A stretch of 64,000 bases of DNA from contig NZ_LWEH01000085.1 in NCBI RefSeq assembly GCF_001635455.1, positions 62,001 to 126,000 on the forward strand. Reading direction: 5' to 3'. Of the stretch, positions 16,008-25,598 are shown one piece after another; position 1 is the stretch's first letter; every line of letters starts with the position of its first letter. The DNA is from Vibrio sp. HI00D65. GTDB taxonomy: Bacteria; Pseudomonadota; Gammaproteobacteria; Enterobacterales; Vibrionaceae. The notes beneath the pieces are model-generated. The model had not been told where the DNA came from. It ran no database searches and saw only the letters and a list, made by a program, of their open reading frames with translations. A program made the position numbers and the translations under genes.

Positions 16008-18383
16008 ATGTACAGCGATATCACTCCTATTCACGAACACAAAAAATACTGGGCCGAGTGCTACGGAACAGCACCCTTTTTGCCTACCAGTAGAAAGGAG
16101 ATGGATGCTCTTGGATGGGATAGCTGTGACATTATTATTGTAACTGGTGACGCTTATGTTGATCACCCAAGCTTTGGTATGGCTATCATTGGCCGTCTTC
16201 TTGAGGCTCAAGGTTTCCGCGTGGGCATCATCGCTCAACCGAAATGGGACAATAAAGATGCTTTCATGAAGCTAGGTAAACCTAACCTATTCTTCGGCAT
16301 AACTGCGGGTAACATGGACTCCATGATCAACCGCTACACCTCTGATCGCAAATTACGTCACGATGATGCGTACACGCCAAATAACGAGGGTGGTAAGCGT
16401 CCTGATCGTGCAACTCTGGTATACTCTCAGCGTTGTCGTGAAGCCTACAAAGGTACACCAATCGTATTGGGTGGTATCGAAGCGAGCTTGCGTCGTGTAG
16501 CTCACTATGACTACTGGTCGGATAAAGTTCGTCGCTCTGTACTTTTTGATGCAAAAGCGGACATCCTGTTATTTGGTAACGCTGAGCGTGCTCTAGTAGA
16601 GGTGGCACACCGCCTTGCTGATGGTGAAGATATCTCTAACCTAACCAACATTCGTGGTACAGCGATCAACCTGCCTACTGCACCTGAAGGTTACAAGATT
16701 ATCGACTCTTCTCGTATCGAAAAGCCAAACAAAGCTTACGTACCAGTAAACCCGTACGAAGTGGAAACGCAATGCGATACCAAAAAAGATGAAGAGCCAA
16801 AGGCGCAGCCAATTACGATTCGTCCTTCTCGTCACGATGCGAAGACGACAGCAGTACGTATCCCAGCGTTTGAAAAGCTTAACAACGACCGTATTCTTTA
16901 CGCTCACGCAAGCCGTATTTTACACCTAGAGACAAACCCGTATTCAGGCCGAGCTTTGATTCAACGCCACGGTGATCGCGAGCTTTGGGTTAACCAAACG
17001 CCAATCCCTCTAGCAACAGAAGAGATGGATTACGTGTTTGGCCTTGCTTATCAGCGTGTGCCTCACCCGATGTACGGCAAAGCAAAGATTCCAGCCTACG
17101 AGATGATCAAAACCTCGGTGAACATCATGCGTGGCTGTTTTGGTGGTTGTTCTTTCTGTTCAATCACAGAACACGAAGGCCGTATCATCCAGAACCGTTC
17201 GAAAGAATCTATCTTAGATGAGATCGAAGACATCAAAGATAAAGTACCTGGCTTTACTGGTACCATTTCTGACTTGGGCGGTCCAACAGCGAACATGTAC
17301 CGTTTAGGTTGTTCAGACCCGAAAGCAGAAGTGAACTGTCGCCGTCCGTCGTGTGTGTTCCCGAAAATCTGTGAGAAGCTAAACACAGACCACAAACACA
17401 CCATCGACCTTTATCGTTCAGCGAGAAAAGTACCAGGCGTTAAGAAGATCATGATCGCTTCTGGTGTTCGTTACGACTTGGCGATTGAATCACCAGAATA
17501 CGTGCGTGAGCTTGTAACGCACCACGTAGGTGGCTATTTGAAAATTGCTCCAGAGCATACTGAAAAGGGCCCACTAGATCTGATGATGAAACCGGGTATG
17601 GGCACTTACGATCGTTTCAAAGAGATGTTCGAGAAGTACAGCGCTGAAGCCGGTAAGAAGCAGTACCTAATTCCTTACTTCATCTCGGCTCACCCGGGCA
17701 CAGAAGACGAAGACATGCTGAACCTGGCATTGTGGCTTAAAAAGCACAACTACGAGTGTGACCAAGTACAGAACTTCTACCCATCGCCAATGTGTAACGC
17801 AACGTCGATGTACTACTCAGAGACAAACCCTCTGAAACGCGTTAAATACAAAAAGCGTGAAGATATCCCTGTGCCAAAAGGTGACCGTCAACGTCGTCTG
17901 CATAAAGCACTGCTTCGCTACCACGATCCAGAGAACTGGAAACTGATTCGTGAAGCTTTGATTGACATGGGGAAAAAACACCTGATTGGTGATAAGCCAG
18001 GTTGCTTGGTTCCTGAGGATGACTTTGATGCTCAAACACCAGCGCAGCGTCGCAAGTCTGGCCGTCACGGCTCACAACGTTTTGCTACTAAGCACAGCAA
18101 ATCTCAACCAGGATTAGGCGGCGAGAAGCCACGTAACCACTCTAAATCTGGTGGCAATAAGCCTAAACCAGGTGGTAAGAAACCTGCTGGCAACGACAAT
18201 GGTGGACAAGGCAACGGTGGCGGTAGTAGAAACTCTCGTAAGCCAGCAACGGGCTTCATCAAGAAAGGACCGGACGGTCAATCGCAAGGCAATGGCAAAC
18301 TAAACCGTAATAAAGGTGGTAATGGCCAAGGTGGAAAGCCGACAGGTAACGGAAAGAACCGTCAACGTGCCGCACAACGCTAA
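16008..18383 (+). CDS. ygiQ: YgiQ family radical SAM protein
   Basis: This 791-residue protein has an N-terminal YgiQ domain ([35 protein letters not shown]) and a radical SAM core. The cluster motif CX3CX2C is at about C377, C381 and C384 (CFGGCSFC). A conserved C-terminal YgiQ region ends in a run of about 90 residues rich in Gly, Lys, Asn and Arg (from about residue 700). The radical SAM family uses a 4Fe-4S cluster and SAM; the YgiQ substrate is not established. The frame is open 32 codons upstream, but AGAGG before the ATG at 16008 and the family N-terminus favour this start. Confidence 0.95.
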   Translation: MYSDITPIHEHKKYWAECYGTAPFLPTSRKEMDALGWDSCDIIIVTGDAYVDHPSFGMAIIGRLLEAQGFRVGIIAQPKWDNKDAFMKLGKPNLFFGITAGNMDSMINRYTSDRKLRHDDAYTPNNEGGKRPDRATLVYSQRCREAYKGTPIVLGGIEASLRRVAHYDYWSDKVRRSVLFDAKADILLFGNAERALVEVAHRLADGEDISNLTNIRGTAINLPTAPEGYKIIDSSRIEKPNKAYVPVNPYEVETQCDTKKDEEPKAQPITIRPSRHDAKTTAVRIPAFEKLNNDRILYAHASRILHLETNPYSGRALIQRHGDRELWVNQTPIPLATEEMDYVFGLAYQRVPHPMYGKAKIPAYEMIKTSVNIMRGCFGGCSFCSITEHEGRIIQNRSKESILDEIEDIKDKVPGFTGTISDLGGPTANMYRLGCSDPKAEVNCRRPSCVFPKICEKLNTDHKHTIDLYRSARKVPGVKKIMIASGVRYDLAIESPEYVRELVTHHVGGYLKIAPEHTEKGPLDLMMKPGMGTYDRFKEMFEKYSAEAGKKQYLIPYFISAHPGTEDEDMLNLALWLKKHNYECDQVQNFYPSPMCNATSMYYSETNPLKRVKYKKREDIPVPKGDRQRRLHKALLRYHDPENWKLIREALIDMGKKHLIGDKPGCLVPEDDFDAQTPAQRRKSGRHGSQRFATKHSKSQPGLGGEKPRNHSKSGGNKPKPGGKKPAGNDNGGQGNGGGSRNSRKPATGFIKKGPDGQSQGNGKLNRNKGGNGQGGKPTGNGKNRQRAAQR

Positions 18384-18419
18384 TCTTTTTAAGCCGATAC
18401 CATTAGCGAACAAAAACAC

Positions 18420-18449
18420 AAAGCGCAGCTATTTAGCTGCGCTTTTTCG
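18420..18449 (+). terminator. Rho-independent terminator after ygiQ
   Basis: AAAGCGCAGCTA and TAGCTGCGCTTTTT form a long stem with a small loop and a T-run. Confidence 0.92.
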
Positions 18450-18482
18450 TATCTTGCGATTGATGATTCTAAGTTCAGTTAA

Positions 18483-18956
18483 TCATGGCGCCTCGCGGGC
18501 GAAAACCCAATGCTGACTGAAGAAATAGTTTGTCACCATACCTACTAGAATCCCCACTGCCATTGCAACAAATGCGGCCCCTGTAAATTCGGGTAGTAGT
18601 TGCATCACCAACTGAAAACACAGCAAGTTAGGTATGGCCGATATTGATGCTGACAGCATGAACTTTTGCCATTGAATCAACTTATCTGACCAACTACCCT
18701 GCTCTTTGCAATCAAACGTCAGCACGCGATTACCAGACCACGTTGTTGTAGCAGCAACAATGAAAGCACCTATCCTCGCACTCATCAGTGTTAAACCTAT
18801 TAAGTAGTGCAGCAGCACAAACACGGCGCAATCAACAACAAACCCACCAACACCAACTGTAGCGAACCGAAAGATCTTATGTTGGGACTGTAACCTCTGG
18901 CTGCACACCCGAAGCTTATCTTTGCCAACGCGTAAGCTTAACTTAAGGCTGACCAT
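18483..18956 (-). CDS. GtrA-like membrane protein
   Basis: This 157-residue protein has four TM helices and the GtrA/DPMS-flippase pattern: FATVGVGGFVVDCAVFVLLH near the start, NRVLTF in the middle, NYFFSQHWVF at the end. GtrA proteins are thought to move undecaprenyl-phosphate-linked sugars across the inner membrane. The ATG at 18956 is preferred over a TTG three codons upstream. It overlaps the end of the GT39 gene by 14 bp and is the last gene of a three-gene glycosylation operon. Confidence 0.88.
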   Translation of the reverse strand: MVSLKLSLRVGKDKLRVCSQRLQSQHKIFRFATVGVGGFVVDCAVFVLLHYLIGLTLMSARIGAFIVAATTTWSGNRVLTFDCKEQGSWSDKLIQWQKFMLSASISAIPNLLCFQLVMQLLPEFTGAAFVAMAVGILVGMVTNYFFSQHWVFAREAP

Positions 18957-20412
18957 AGCTTCCAATGTATATTTGACTCAACGATTGGTTGTGTTTGACG
19001 TTCTGGCTATGACAAGTAAACAAAGCTCGATTTATTTTGACAGTCGGCTCCAAAATACAGGTCAACGCATTTTCTTTTATCTTGGCTTCTACTTCTGCTC
19101 TTTTACCAATCAAATAAAACTTATCGACACCATCAAGTTGCTCGATGTTGAGTAGTTTCTTCGCTTGCCCGTGGCTATAAAATTGACCGGAGAATGGTCG
19201 CTTGCCCACGTAGAAGCTTGGCGCAAAATCCGTAATCTGTTCAAAAATAATGCGGTCACTCTTCTCGTTCGCCTTACCTAAGTTCAGGTAAACTATTGCA
19301 ATCATCAACAACACTGGCAGAACCAAGGCCACGCTGGAGAACCATTTCTTGTCTTTTTCCACCACTAACATCGCCACTAACAAACCAAGCGCCGGGATCC
19401 CCGGGAGAACATACGCAGGAAGAATGTTACCTGCCATGGTAAATAGAATCAGAGGTGACATTAACCAACATACAAGAAATGAAAACAGCCCACGATTCTC
19501 AATGTTGATTTGAGCGATTTTCTTACGGCGAACGAAGGCCAATATCGGCAAAACAATCGACCAAGGCGCGGCGGCTTGAATCCAGAATACCCAAATCATG
19601 CCTCGCGTCTGGTCGTGTGCAGAGCCATAAAGATCCCCTTCCCAGCCACTGACAACAAAACGCTTAAAGTGTTCGCCAACAATAAAGTAATCGATAAAGC
19701 CCGGTGTCGCCATTTCTGCCATGATGTACCAAGGCAAGGCAATCGCCAGCATCACACCTAATCCAGACAACAATGGAAAGCGTTGCCATAACACTTTGAA
19801 AGCGCCAAAGAAGCCATGTTGTAATACTAACCAAGGAAAAACTGCGATACCCATAATGACAACGGCCACTGGGCCTTTTGCAAGTAAACCTAATGCCAAG
19901 CCAATGAAACCGATATATCCCCAATTTCTATTGGTCTTGTCACTGCCTTCTCCCTGCCAACACAAATAAAACCCTAGCATCGCAATCGTCATAGATAAAG
20001 TTAGCGCCATATCCGTCATTACAGCACCGGCAGCAATCGAGAAAATGCCACAGGTCGCCAATACCACTGCCGCAACCAGCGCACTTTGTCCGGTACGCTT
20101 TGCCATATACGCGACCAATAAAATTGTCGCGAAACCTGCCAACCAATGCGGAGCACGGACAGCGAACTCGCTTAATCCAAAAAGCTCAATGCCAATCGCG
20201 CTCATCCAGGTAAACATCGGAGGCTTACCCCAGAAAGGGATTCCGTAATCGAACTGAGGGGTTAACCAATTGCCGGTTTCCACCATTAGACGCGCCATTT
20301 CCCCATAGCGAGCCTCAGTGGTATCCATCAACGGATATGTCGCCAAAGACAACAGCCTCAGAACCAATGCAAAAGCCAATAAATACCATAGGTGTGTTCT
20401 ATTCAGGCTCAT
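18943..20412 (-). CDS. ArnT-like GT39 glycosyltransferase
   Basis: This 489-residue polytopic membrane transferase belongs to the PMT/ArnT family. The diagnostic first periplasmic loop MDTTEARYGEMARLM, with the catalytic acidic residues, lies at about residues 29-43. The second motif GIPFWGKPP is at 57-65, and about ten TM helices follow. Such enzymes transfer a sugar from a polyprenyl phosphate to an envelope acceptor such as lipid A. The C-terminal periplasmic part is short compared with E. coli ArnT (550 residues). The start overlaps the GT2 gene stop by 4 bp (ATGA). No arnA/arnB genes are nearby, so the sugar is not necessarily aminoarabinose. Confidence 0.88.
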   Translation of the reverse strand: MSLNRTHLWYLLAFALVLRLLSLATYPLMDTTEARYGEMARLMVETGNWLTPQFDYGIPFWGKPPMFTWMSAIGIELFGLSEFAVRAPHWLAGFATILLVAYMAKRTGQSALVAAVVLATCGIFSIAAGAVMTDMALTLSMTIAMLGFYLCWQGEGSDKTNRNWGYIGFIGLALGLLAKGPVAVVIMGIAVFPWLVLQHGFFGAFKVLWQRFPLLSGLGVMLAIALPWYIMAEMATPGFIDYFIVGEHFKRFVVSGWEGDLYGSAHDQTRGMIWVFWIQAAAPWSIVLPILAFVRRKKIAQINIENRGLFSFLVCWLMSPLILFTMAGNILPAYVLPGIPALGLLVAMLVVEKDKKWFSSVALVLPVLLMIAIVYLNLGKANEKSDRIIFEQITDFAPSFYVGKRPFSGQFYSHGQAKKLLNIEQLDGVDKFYLIGKRAEVEAKIKENALTCILEPTVKINRALFTCHSQNVKHNQSLSQIYIGSYGQP

Positions 20413-21428
20413 GCCGATTCCTCTAGCTTAAAGTGTGTTTTTAATGCTGGTGTATCAACGACAGACTGGATCAAATACAAGGGACGATTCTTGGTTTCAA
20501 TGAAGATACGACCTATGTATTCCCCCATTAAACCGATACTCAGAAGTTGAATGCCGCCAAGGGCAAGTTGAACCACCATCATGGATGGATATCCGGTGAT
20601 TGGCTCACCAAACATCATAGTTTTGAAGACAATAACCATCCCGTAGATAAACGCGCTCAGCGCAACTAAACCACCCACAGCCGTCGCAATACGCAGCGGT
20701 CGAATAGAGAATGACGTGATGCCATCCATCGCCAACCCGATCAGCTTAAGGTAATTCCACTTCGTCTCCCCACAGAAACGCGCATCACGATTAAACTGAA
20801 TGGTGGCTTGGCGAAAACCCGGCCAAGAAAAAATGCCTTTCATGTAGCGGTTACGTTCGGGAAGTTGGTTAATATGGTCGACAACTTCACGGCTCAACAG
20901 TCGGAAGTCACCGACATTCTCAGGAACATCAATCTTCGCCGCTGCATTCATCACTTTATAAAAGCTCGCCGCTGAGAACTTCTTAAACCAAGTTTCTCCG
21001 TCACGTTGGCGACGTTGCATGTTCACCACGTCATAGCCCTCACGCCATTTGGCAATCATTTGAGGAATTAACTCAGGAGGATCTTGCAAGTCTGCATCTA
21101 ATAAGATCACCGCTTGCCCGCGACAATGCTCTAAGCCAGCACTCATCGCCGACTCTTTACCGAAGTTACGGCTCAGCCCGATAACAGAAATAGAACTATT
21201 GATTGAGGTAAATGAGCTCACCACGTCTAAGCTGTTATCTTTACTGCCATCATCGACATAAACAATCTCACTGGTAATCGGCAGGCTATCTAACACCTTG
21301 GTTAAGCGTGAATGAAACTCTTCCAACACCTCTTGTTCGTTATAAAAAGGCACAATGATAGACAGCAAAACCGCTGGGTGGATCTGCGAGAGGGATTCTT
21401 TAGGTCGGCTAATATGAAGTTCAGACAT
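20409..21428 (-). CDS. ArnC/DPM1-like GT2 polyprenyl-phosphate glycosyltransferase
   Basis: This 339-residue protein has an N-terminal GT2 domain (LSIIVPFYNEQEVLEEF; YVDDGSKDNS; DADLQDPPEL) and two C-terminal TM helices (near 243-266 and 279-305) that anchor it to the inner membrane. The family loads a sugar from a nucleotide donor onto undecaprenyl phosphate. It is the first gene of the operon GT2-GT39-GtrA: load, flip, transfer. It is transcribed divergently from an OmpR-type two-component system. Confidence 0.92.
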   Translation of the reverse strand: MSELHISRPKESLSQIHPAVLLSIIVPFYNEQEVLEEFHSRLTKVLDSLPITSEIVYVDDGSKDNSLDVVSSFTSINSSISVIGLSRNFGKESAMSAGLEHCRGQAVILLDADLQDPPELIPQMIAKWREGYDVVNMQRRQRDGETWFKKFSAASFYKVMNAAAKIDVPENVGDFRLLSREVVDHINQLPERNRYMKGIFSWPGFRQATIQFNRDARFCGETKWNYLKLIGLAMDGITSFSIRPLRIATAVGGLVALSAFIYGMVIVFKTMMFGEPITGYPSMMVVQLALGGIQLLSIGLMGEYIGRIFIETKNRPLYLIQSVVDTPALKTHFKLEESA

Positions 21429-21553
21429 AATACGTTCTTCTATTTATTAATCTGAGATCAATTTACGCGCCCATAAGTGAAAGTTATGTTATTGACATAT
21501 TTTTCACGCTCACCCAGGATAATGTTACTGTCTATTTCTGTATGAGATTCAAA

Positions 21554-22231
21554 ATGAAACGAGTTCTATTGGTCGAAGATAACCGTGAAATTGCAGGTGT
21601 CTTATTTGATTATTTTGAGTGTATTGGGATGGAACTCGATTATGCAGACAACGGAGAGCTTGGCCTGCAGCTCGCAATGGACAACTCATTTGATATCATT
21701 ATTTTAGATCTCATGTTGCCACGAATGGACGGCCTAACGGTTTGCAATAAACTGCGAGACCAAGGAAATGCAACACCTATCCTGATGCTGACTGCACTCG
21801 ATAGCCGTGAAGACATGTTGAAAGGCTTTGACCACGGTGCGGATGACTATCTCACCAAGCCCTTCGACTTAGATATTCTAGAAGCAAGGATGAATGCGCT
21901 GGTTCGCCGTTACCGCGGAAAAGTGGCGTCCTCTAAACTTCAATTTGACGAGCTCACCATCGACCAGAAAACCCGCAAAGCTTACCGTCAAGACAAGCTA
22001 CTTGCACTCAACCCAACCACCTATACCATTCTTGAGATGCTATGCCAGAATGCACCTGAAGTGGTAACGCGTGAAGACATCTCGTACAAACTATGGGAAG
22101 AAGACGAACCGAACAACGATGTGCTACGCAGTCACATCTACCAACTGCGTAATCAACTCGATAAGCCCTTTGATACTCAGATGCTAATTACGGTTCCTAA
22201 GGTTGGATTCCGCCTGGAGTCTTACAATTGA
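21554..22231 (+). CDS. OmpR/PhoB-type response regulator
   Basis: This 225-residue protein has a receiver domain with phospho-acceptor D52 (IILDLMLPRMDG), Thr in MLTALD and Lys in TKPFD. A C-terminal winged helix follows (from about 125; VTREDISYKLWEED…SHIYQLRNQLDKPF). The internal ATG at 21554 gives the standard MKRVLLVEDN opening and is preferred; an ATG four codons earlier is possible. Its stop overlaps the TTG start of the kinase. Being divergent from the glycosylation operon makes that operon a likely target. Confidence 0.92.
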   Translation: MKRVLLVEDNREIAGVLFDYFECIGMELDYADNGELGLQLAMDNSFDIIILDLMLPRMDGLTVCNKLRDQGNATPILMLTALDSREDMLKGFDHGADDYLTKPFDLDILEARMNALVRRYRGKVASSKLQFDELTIDQKTRKAYRQDKLLALNPTTYTILEMLCQNAPEVVTREDISYKLWEEDEPNNDVLRSHIYQLRNQLDKPFDTQMLITVPKVGFRLESYN

Positions 22232-23484
22232 TTCTCAATGTTCTCACTAGCACAAAAACCCTTACAGGCCGTTTAGCGCTTTTCTTTGGCTTAATGGCAG
22301 TGATTGTGACGGCATTTGTCTATGTGGTCTTTATATCAGCACTGTTTTTGTCTGAAGACAGCGTCGGCGAAAGGCGAATCCTGATTGACCGCAACTACGC
22401 CATCAGCCAGTTTCAAGCTGGGGAGAATGGTGAATTAAGGATAGATGAACTGACCACGGCCTACAATGACCCAACCCTCATACCGGAAGAATACTCTAAA
22501 TTTATAAAAGGCAGAGAAAACTTCCTTGGCGAAGTGGGTCAAGAACCAAACTCGCGCATGGTCTATGTTGGTGAGTACACACACCAAGGAAAAACCTATC
22601 CTATTATTCTATTGTCTGAAATAGACCTTATCGAACTGGACCAAACAGAATCAGTGTACGCGACAATGTTTATACTCACGTTGCTCTCTATCCTAATCTT
22701 TTGTTTTGGTTCAATACTTTATCGATTATCCAAACGGCTTATTGAACCATTTAACTCTCTCTCTGCACAGCTTGAGTCGAACAAACTCAACCTCAACGAA
22801 GAATTTGGAGTAAGTGACGATGCTGCGATAGAATTCCGTCAACTGACCGATCAACTCAATCAATATCGTCGAGAAATCAACTCCCTTATCAAACGTGAGC
22901 AAGCCTTTGCACGCTACGCAAGTCATGAATTGAGAACACCATTAACGGTTGCTCGTGGCGCTAATAAACTGCTGATCCGCAGTGAAACGACAGAGTTTCA
23001 ATCTCGTCAGGTTGAGCGTATTGATGACGCCATCGTGCAGATGTCGGAGATGGTCGATGCCTTGCTTGGCCTCGTGCGATATGAAAGAAACAGTGACGAC
23101 GCACCACTGCGCTTATTTAGCCAACAAGAACTAGAAGCTATTGTGTCAAAAAGCACTTCACAGGCCTCTGACAAAGAGGTCGAGATATCATTAACCGTTG
23201 AGTCTGAGCCGACCATTCAAGCCACCAGCGCTATCATGAACATGCTGATTGGTAACCTACTAAGGAATGCTATTGCTGCAACCAATAGTGGTACTGTGAC
23301 AATTACTTTGTCTCAAAACGGCATTACAATTGAAGACCAAGGCGAAGGCTTACAAGATCAATACAACCCTAGCGGTCACGGCTTAGGGTTACTGATTGTT
23401 GACGACCTATGTCAACGCTATCACTGGGACTTCAAACTATTCAACCGAACTTGCGGTGGGTGCACAGCTCAAATCACCTTTTAG
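22228..23484 (+). CDS. Sensor histidine kinase
   Basis: This 418-residue inner-membrane kinase has TM1 at 17-40, a periplasmic sensor of about 100 residues, TM2 at 144-166 and a HAMP-like linker. The HisKA domain has H233 (YASHELRTP), and the HATPase has NLLRNAIAA and GHGLGL. The start is TTG, overlapping the regulator stop (TTGA), with GGAG nine bases upstream. It forms a two-component pair with the upstream regulator. The acidic periplasmic loop could sense cations or peptides, but that is only inference. Confidence 0.9.
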   Translation: MILNVLTSTKTLTGRLALFFGLMAVIVTAFVYVVFISALFLSEDSVGERRILIDRNYAISQFQAGENGELRIDELTTAYNDPTLIPEEYSKFIKGRENFLGEVGQEPNSRMVYVGEYTHQGKTYPIILLSEIDLIELDQTESVYATMFILTLLSILIFCFGSILYRLSKRLIEPFNSLSAQLESNKLNLNEEFGVSDDAAIEFRQLTDQLNQYRREINSLIKREQAFARYASHELRTPLTVARGANKLLIRSETTEFQSRQVERIDDAIVQMSEMVDALLGLVRYERNSDDAPLRLFSQQELEAIVSKSTSQASDKEVEISLTVESEPTIQATSAIMNMLIGNLLRNAIAATNSGTVTITLSQNGITIEDQGEGLQDQYNPSGHGLGLLIVDDLCQRYHWDFKLFNRTCGGCTAQITF

Positions 23485-23634
23485 AGCGATCGATATTCAC
23501 TAGTATCTATTGGGTTCAATATCGAGTGAAAACTTGATGTAGTTGGTTTACAGAGCCAATAACCTGCTAGATACTCGTAAGTCCAATTTGATTTTAAAAT
23601 ACTGGCTTTTTAGTCAGCATTTTTACTAAGTGCA

Positions 23635-24582
23635 ATGAAACTAAATAATAGTCCTGTAACTCAGCATCAATACAACGACCACACCTTTTTCTTAAAGCGT
23701 GACGACCAGCTACACTCCCATTTTTGTGGCAATAAAGCTCGCAAGTTCATGAAGCTGCTAGAAGACGATCATCCGAACATTACCACCCTGATCAGCTACG
23801 GCTCAGCTCAAGCGAACTCTCTGTTCTCACTCGCGGCATTGGCAAAGATTAAAGGTTGGACGCTGGAGTTTTACGTCGACCACCTACCTCAATGGTTACA
23901 AGAACGCCCAATCGGCAATTACCGTGGTGCTATTGACCTGGGCGCTAAAGTCATTTCAGTCAAAGAGACAGGCTCTGAACTTCATCCACAAGCGTATATT
24001 GAGCAAGTAAGACAACCAGACTCACAGTGTATCGTGTTACCTGAGGGTGGCCGCTCTCAACTTTCCGAATATGGCGTAAAACAACTGGCGATGGAAATAC
24101 TGAGCTGGACGCGCTTTGAAAACCAATACGACTTTGTTGTAGCACTACCAGCGGGAACTGGCAGCACTGCTCTTTATCTTCATAAGCACCTAAAGTTACA
24201 AAATATCCCGGTGCTCACTTGCGCTTGTGTCGGTGGAAGTGACTACCTGACTCAGCAATTCAATGAGCTTGGCGAAACCGAACATCCACAGATATTGCCT
24301 CTCCCGAAAAAGCATCACTTTGGTAAACTGTATAAGCAAGACTATCAGACATGGCTAGATCTTCAGGAGCAAACTGACATTGAATTCGATCTGCTTTATG
24401 ACCCATTAATGTGGCAATGTTTAGAGCAATGGCAGGCAGATAACCCAACCAAAACCATTATCTATATTCATCAAGGTGGCATCTTAGGAAACGAGTCGAT
24501 GTTACCGCGCTATCAACGAAAGTATCCTGATATTAGAACAAGTCTTCCTTGCAGCGATAACAGCACAGCCCCTACTTGGTAA
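23635..24582 (+). CDS. PLP-dependent ACC deaminase/D-cysteine desulfhydrase-like enzyme
   Basis: This 315-residue cytoplasmic enzyme is of the tryptophan-synthase-beta fold type. The N-terminal segment FLKRDDQLHSHFCGNKARKF carries the probable PLP lysine (K34), with CGNK in place of the usual GGNK. SYGSAQANS and the phosphate-binding glycines (LPAGTGSTA) follow. Members deaminate ACC or release sulfide from D-cysteine; Vibrio copies are most likely D-cysteine desulfhydrase-like or of unknown specificity. The gene stands alone after the two-component system. Confidence 0.88.
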   Translation: MKLNNSPVTQHQYNDHTFFLKRDDQLHSHFCGNKARKFMKLLEDDHPNITTLISYGSAQANSLFSLAALAKIKGWTLEFYVDHLPQWLQERPIGNYRGAIDLGAKVISVKETGSELHPQAYIEQVRQPDSQCIVLPEGGRSQLSEYGVKQLAMEILSWTRFENQYDFVVALPAGTGSTALYLHKHLKLQNIPVLTCACVGGSDYLTQQFNELGETEHPQILPLPKKHHFGKLYKQDYQTWLDLQEQTDIEFDLLYDPLMWQCLEQWQADNPTKTIIYIHQGGILGNESMLPRYQRKYPDIRTSLPCSDNSTAPTW

Positions 24583-24612
24583 TGGTTCAAACCTCCTAAA
24601 CCTGTTATTCGA

Positions 24613-24642
24613 ACAATCACAGTGACGGCTTACTGTGATTGT
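24613..24642 (+). terminator. Hairpin after the PLP enzyme gene
   Basis: ACAATCACAGT and ACTGTGATTGT form a perfect 11-bp stem with an 8-nt loop. The following sequence is only modestly T-rich, so it may be a weak terminator. Confidence 0.6.
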
Positions 24643-24783
24643 ATCTTCCGCATAAGTTTCTTCCGTTTAAGACAGCTGTCCTTCCTGCTTTACCCACCAA
24701 AGCCGAACTGACAATCTGGCGAGAATCATAACGTTATCTATACTTTCCATTGGATTGCCACTCGTCACCTGAAGGATTAATGT

Positions 24784-25521
24784 ATGCGAGCAATTACTAC
24801 ACTAGGTCTGTTTTCGGTTTTGCTTCCTTTTGCAGCACACTCTGGAGAAAACGTCATCTACCAGGTAGATGGCATGGAGTATGAAGGTTATTGGAGTGAA
24901 GCCAGCGAGCAAGCCCCTCTAGTACTTTTAATACACGATTGGGATGGTTTGACCGACTACGAGAAAAAGCGTTCTGAGATGCTCAACGAACTCGGTTACA
25001 ACGTGTTTGCTATCGACCTGTTTGGCAAAGACATTCGCCCAACAGAAGTGAAAGATAAAAAGCAACACACGGGCGAGTTGTATAAAGACCGTGAAAAAAT
25101 GCGCGCACTACTTAATGCAGGCGCTTTGGAAGCGCAAAGGCTTGGTGGTAACTTAGATAACAATGTGATGATGGGTTATTGTTTTGGTGGTGCTGCCGTA
25201 TTAGAAGCCGCGAGGGCAGGAATTCCATCCAAAGCTTATGTCACCTTCCATGGTGGTTTATCGACACCGAAAGGACAAGACTACTCACAAACCAAAGCGC
25301 CAGTTGTCGTGTTCCATGGAACGGCTGACGCTATGATATCAATGCAGGATTTTGGCAACCTTGCCGCTGAATTGGAATCGGCCAAAGTACATCATGAGAT
25401 GATCACCTACAGCGGAGCCCCTCATGCGTTCACCGTGTTCGGTTCCAATAATTACCAAAATGAAGCTGACCAAAAATCGTGGCAGCGATTCACGCATGTG
25501 TTAGAAACCACCACCAGATAA
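24784..25521 (+). CDS. Dienelactone hydrolase family protein, exported
   Basis: This 245-residue alpha/beta hydrolase has a signal peptide (about 1-20). The dienelactone hydrolase triad is visible: C133 in GYCFGG, D182 in HGTADAM, and H214 in GAPHAF. The cysteine nucleophile is the family hallmark. The export signal is common in the Vibrio relatives and places it in the periplasm. The natural substrate is unknown; dienelactone itself is unlikely without an aromatic degradation pathway nearby. A terminator separates it from convergent dadA. Confidence 0.9.
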   Translation: MRAITTLGLFSVLLPFAAHSGENVIYQVDGMEYEGYWSEASEQAPLVLLIHDWDGLTDYEKKRSEMLNELGYNVFAIDLFGKDIRPTEVKDKKQHTGELYKDREKMRALLNAGALEAQRLGGNLDNNVMMGYCFGGAAVLEAARAGIPSKAYVTFHGGLSTPKGQDYSQTKAPVVVFHGTADAMISMQDFGNLAAELESAKVHHEMITYSGAPHAFTVFGSNNYQNEADQKSWQRFTHVLETTTR

Positions 25522-25538
25522 GCAGCAACACTAAAGCC

Positions 25539-25580
25539 TAATTAGCCCAGGTTTATAACTAAGCATGGGCTAATTTTTCT
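25539..25580. terminator. Bidirectional terminator
   Basis: ATTAGCCCA (25541-25549) pairs with TGGGCTAAT (25566-25574) across a 16-nt loop, followed by a T-run. It lies between the convergent dienelactone hydrolase gene and dadA. Confidence 0.8.
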
Positions 25581-25598
25581 GAACACGTTTTTAATGAG

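Noticed and set aside
21492..21523. TTGACA and GATAAT as a sigma-70 promoter for the response regulator
   Set aside because: The spacing is 20 bp, outside the functional 16-18 bp range.
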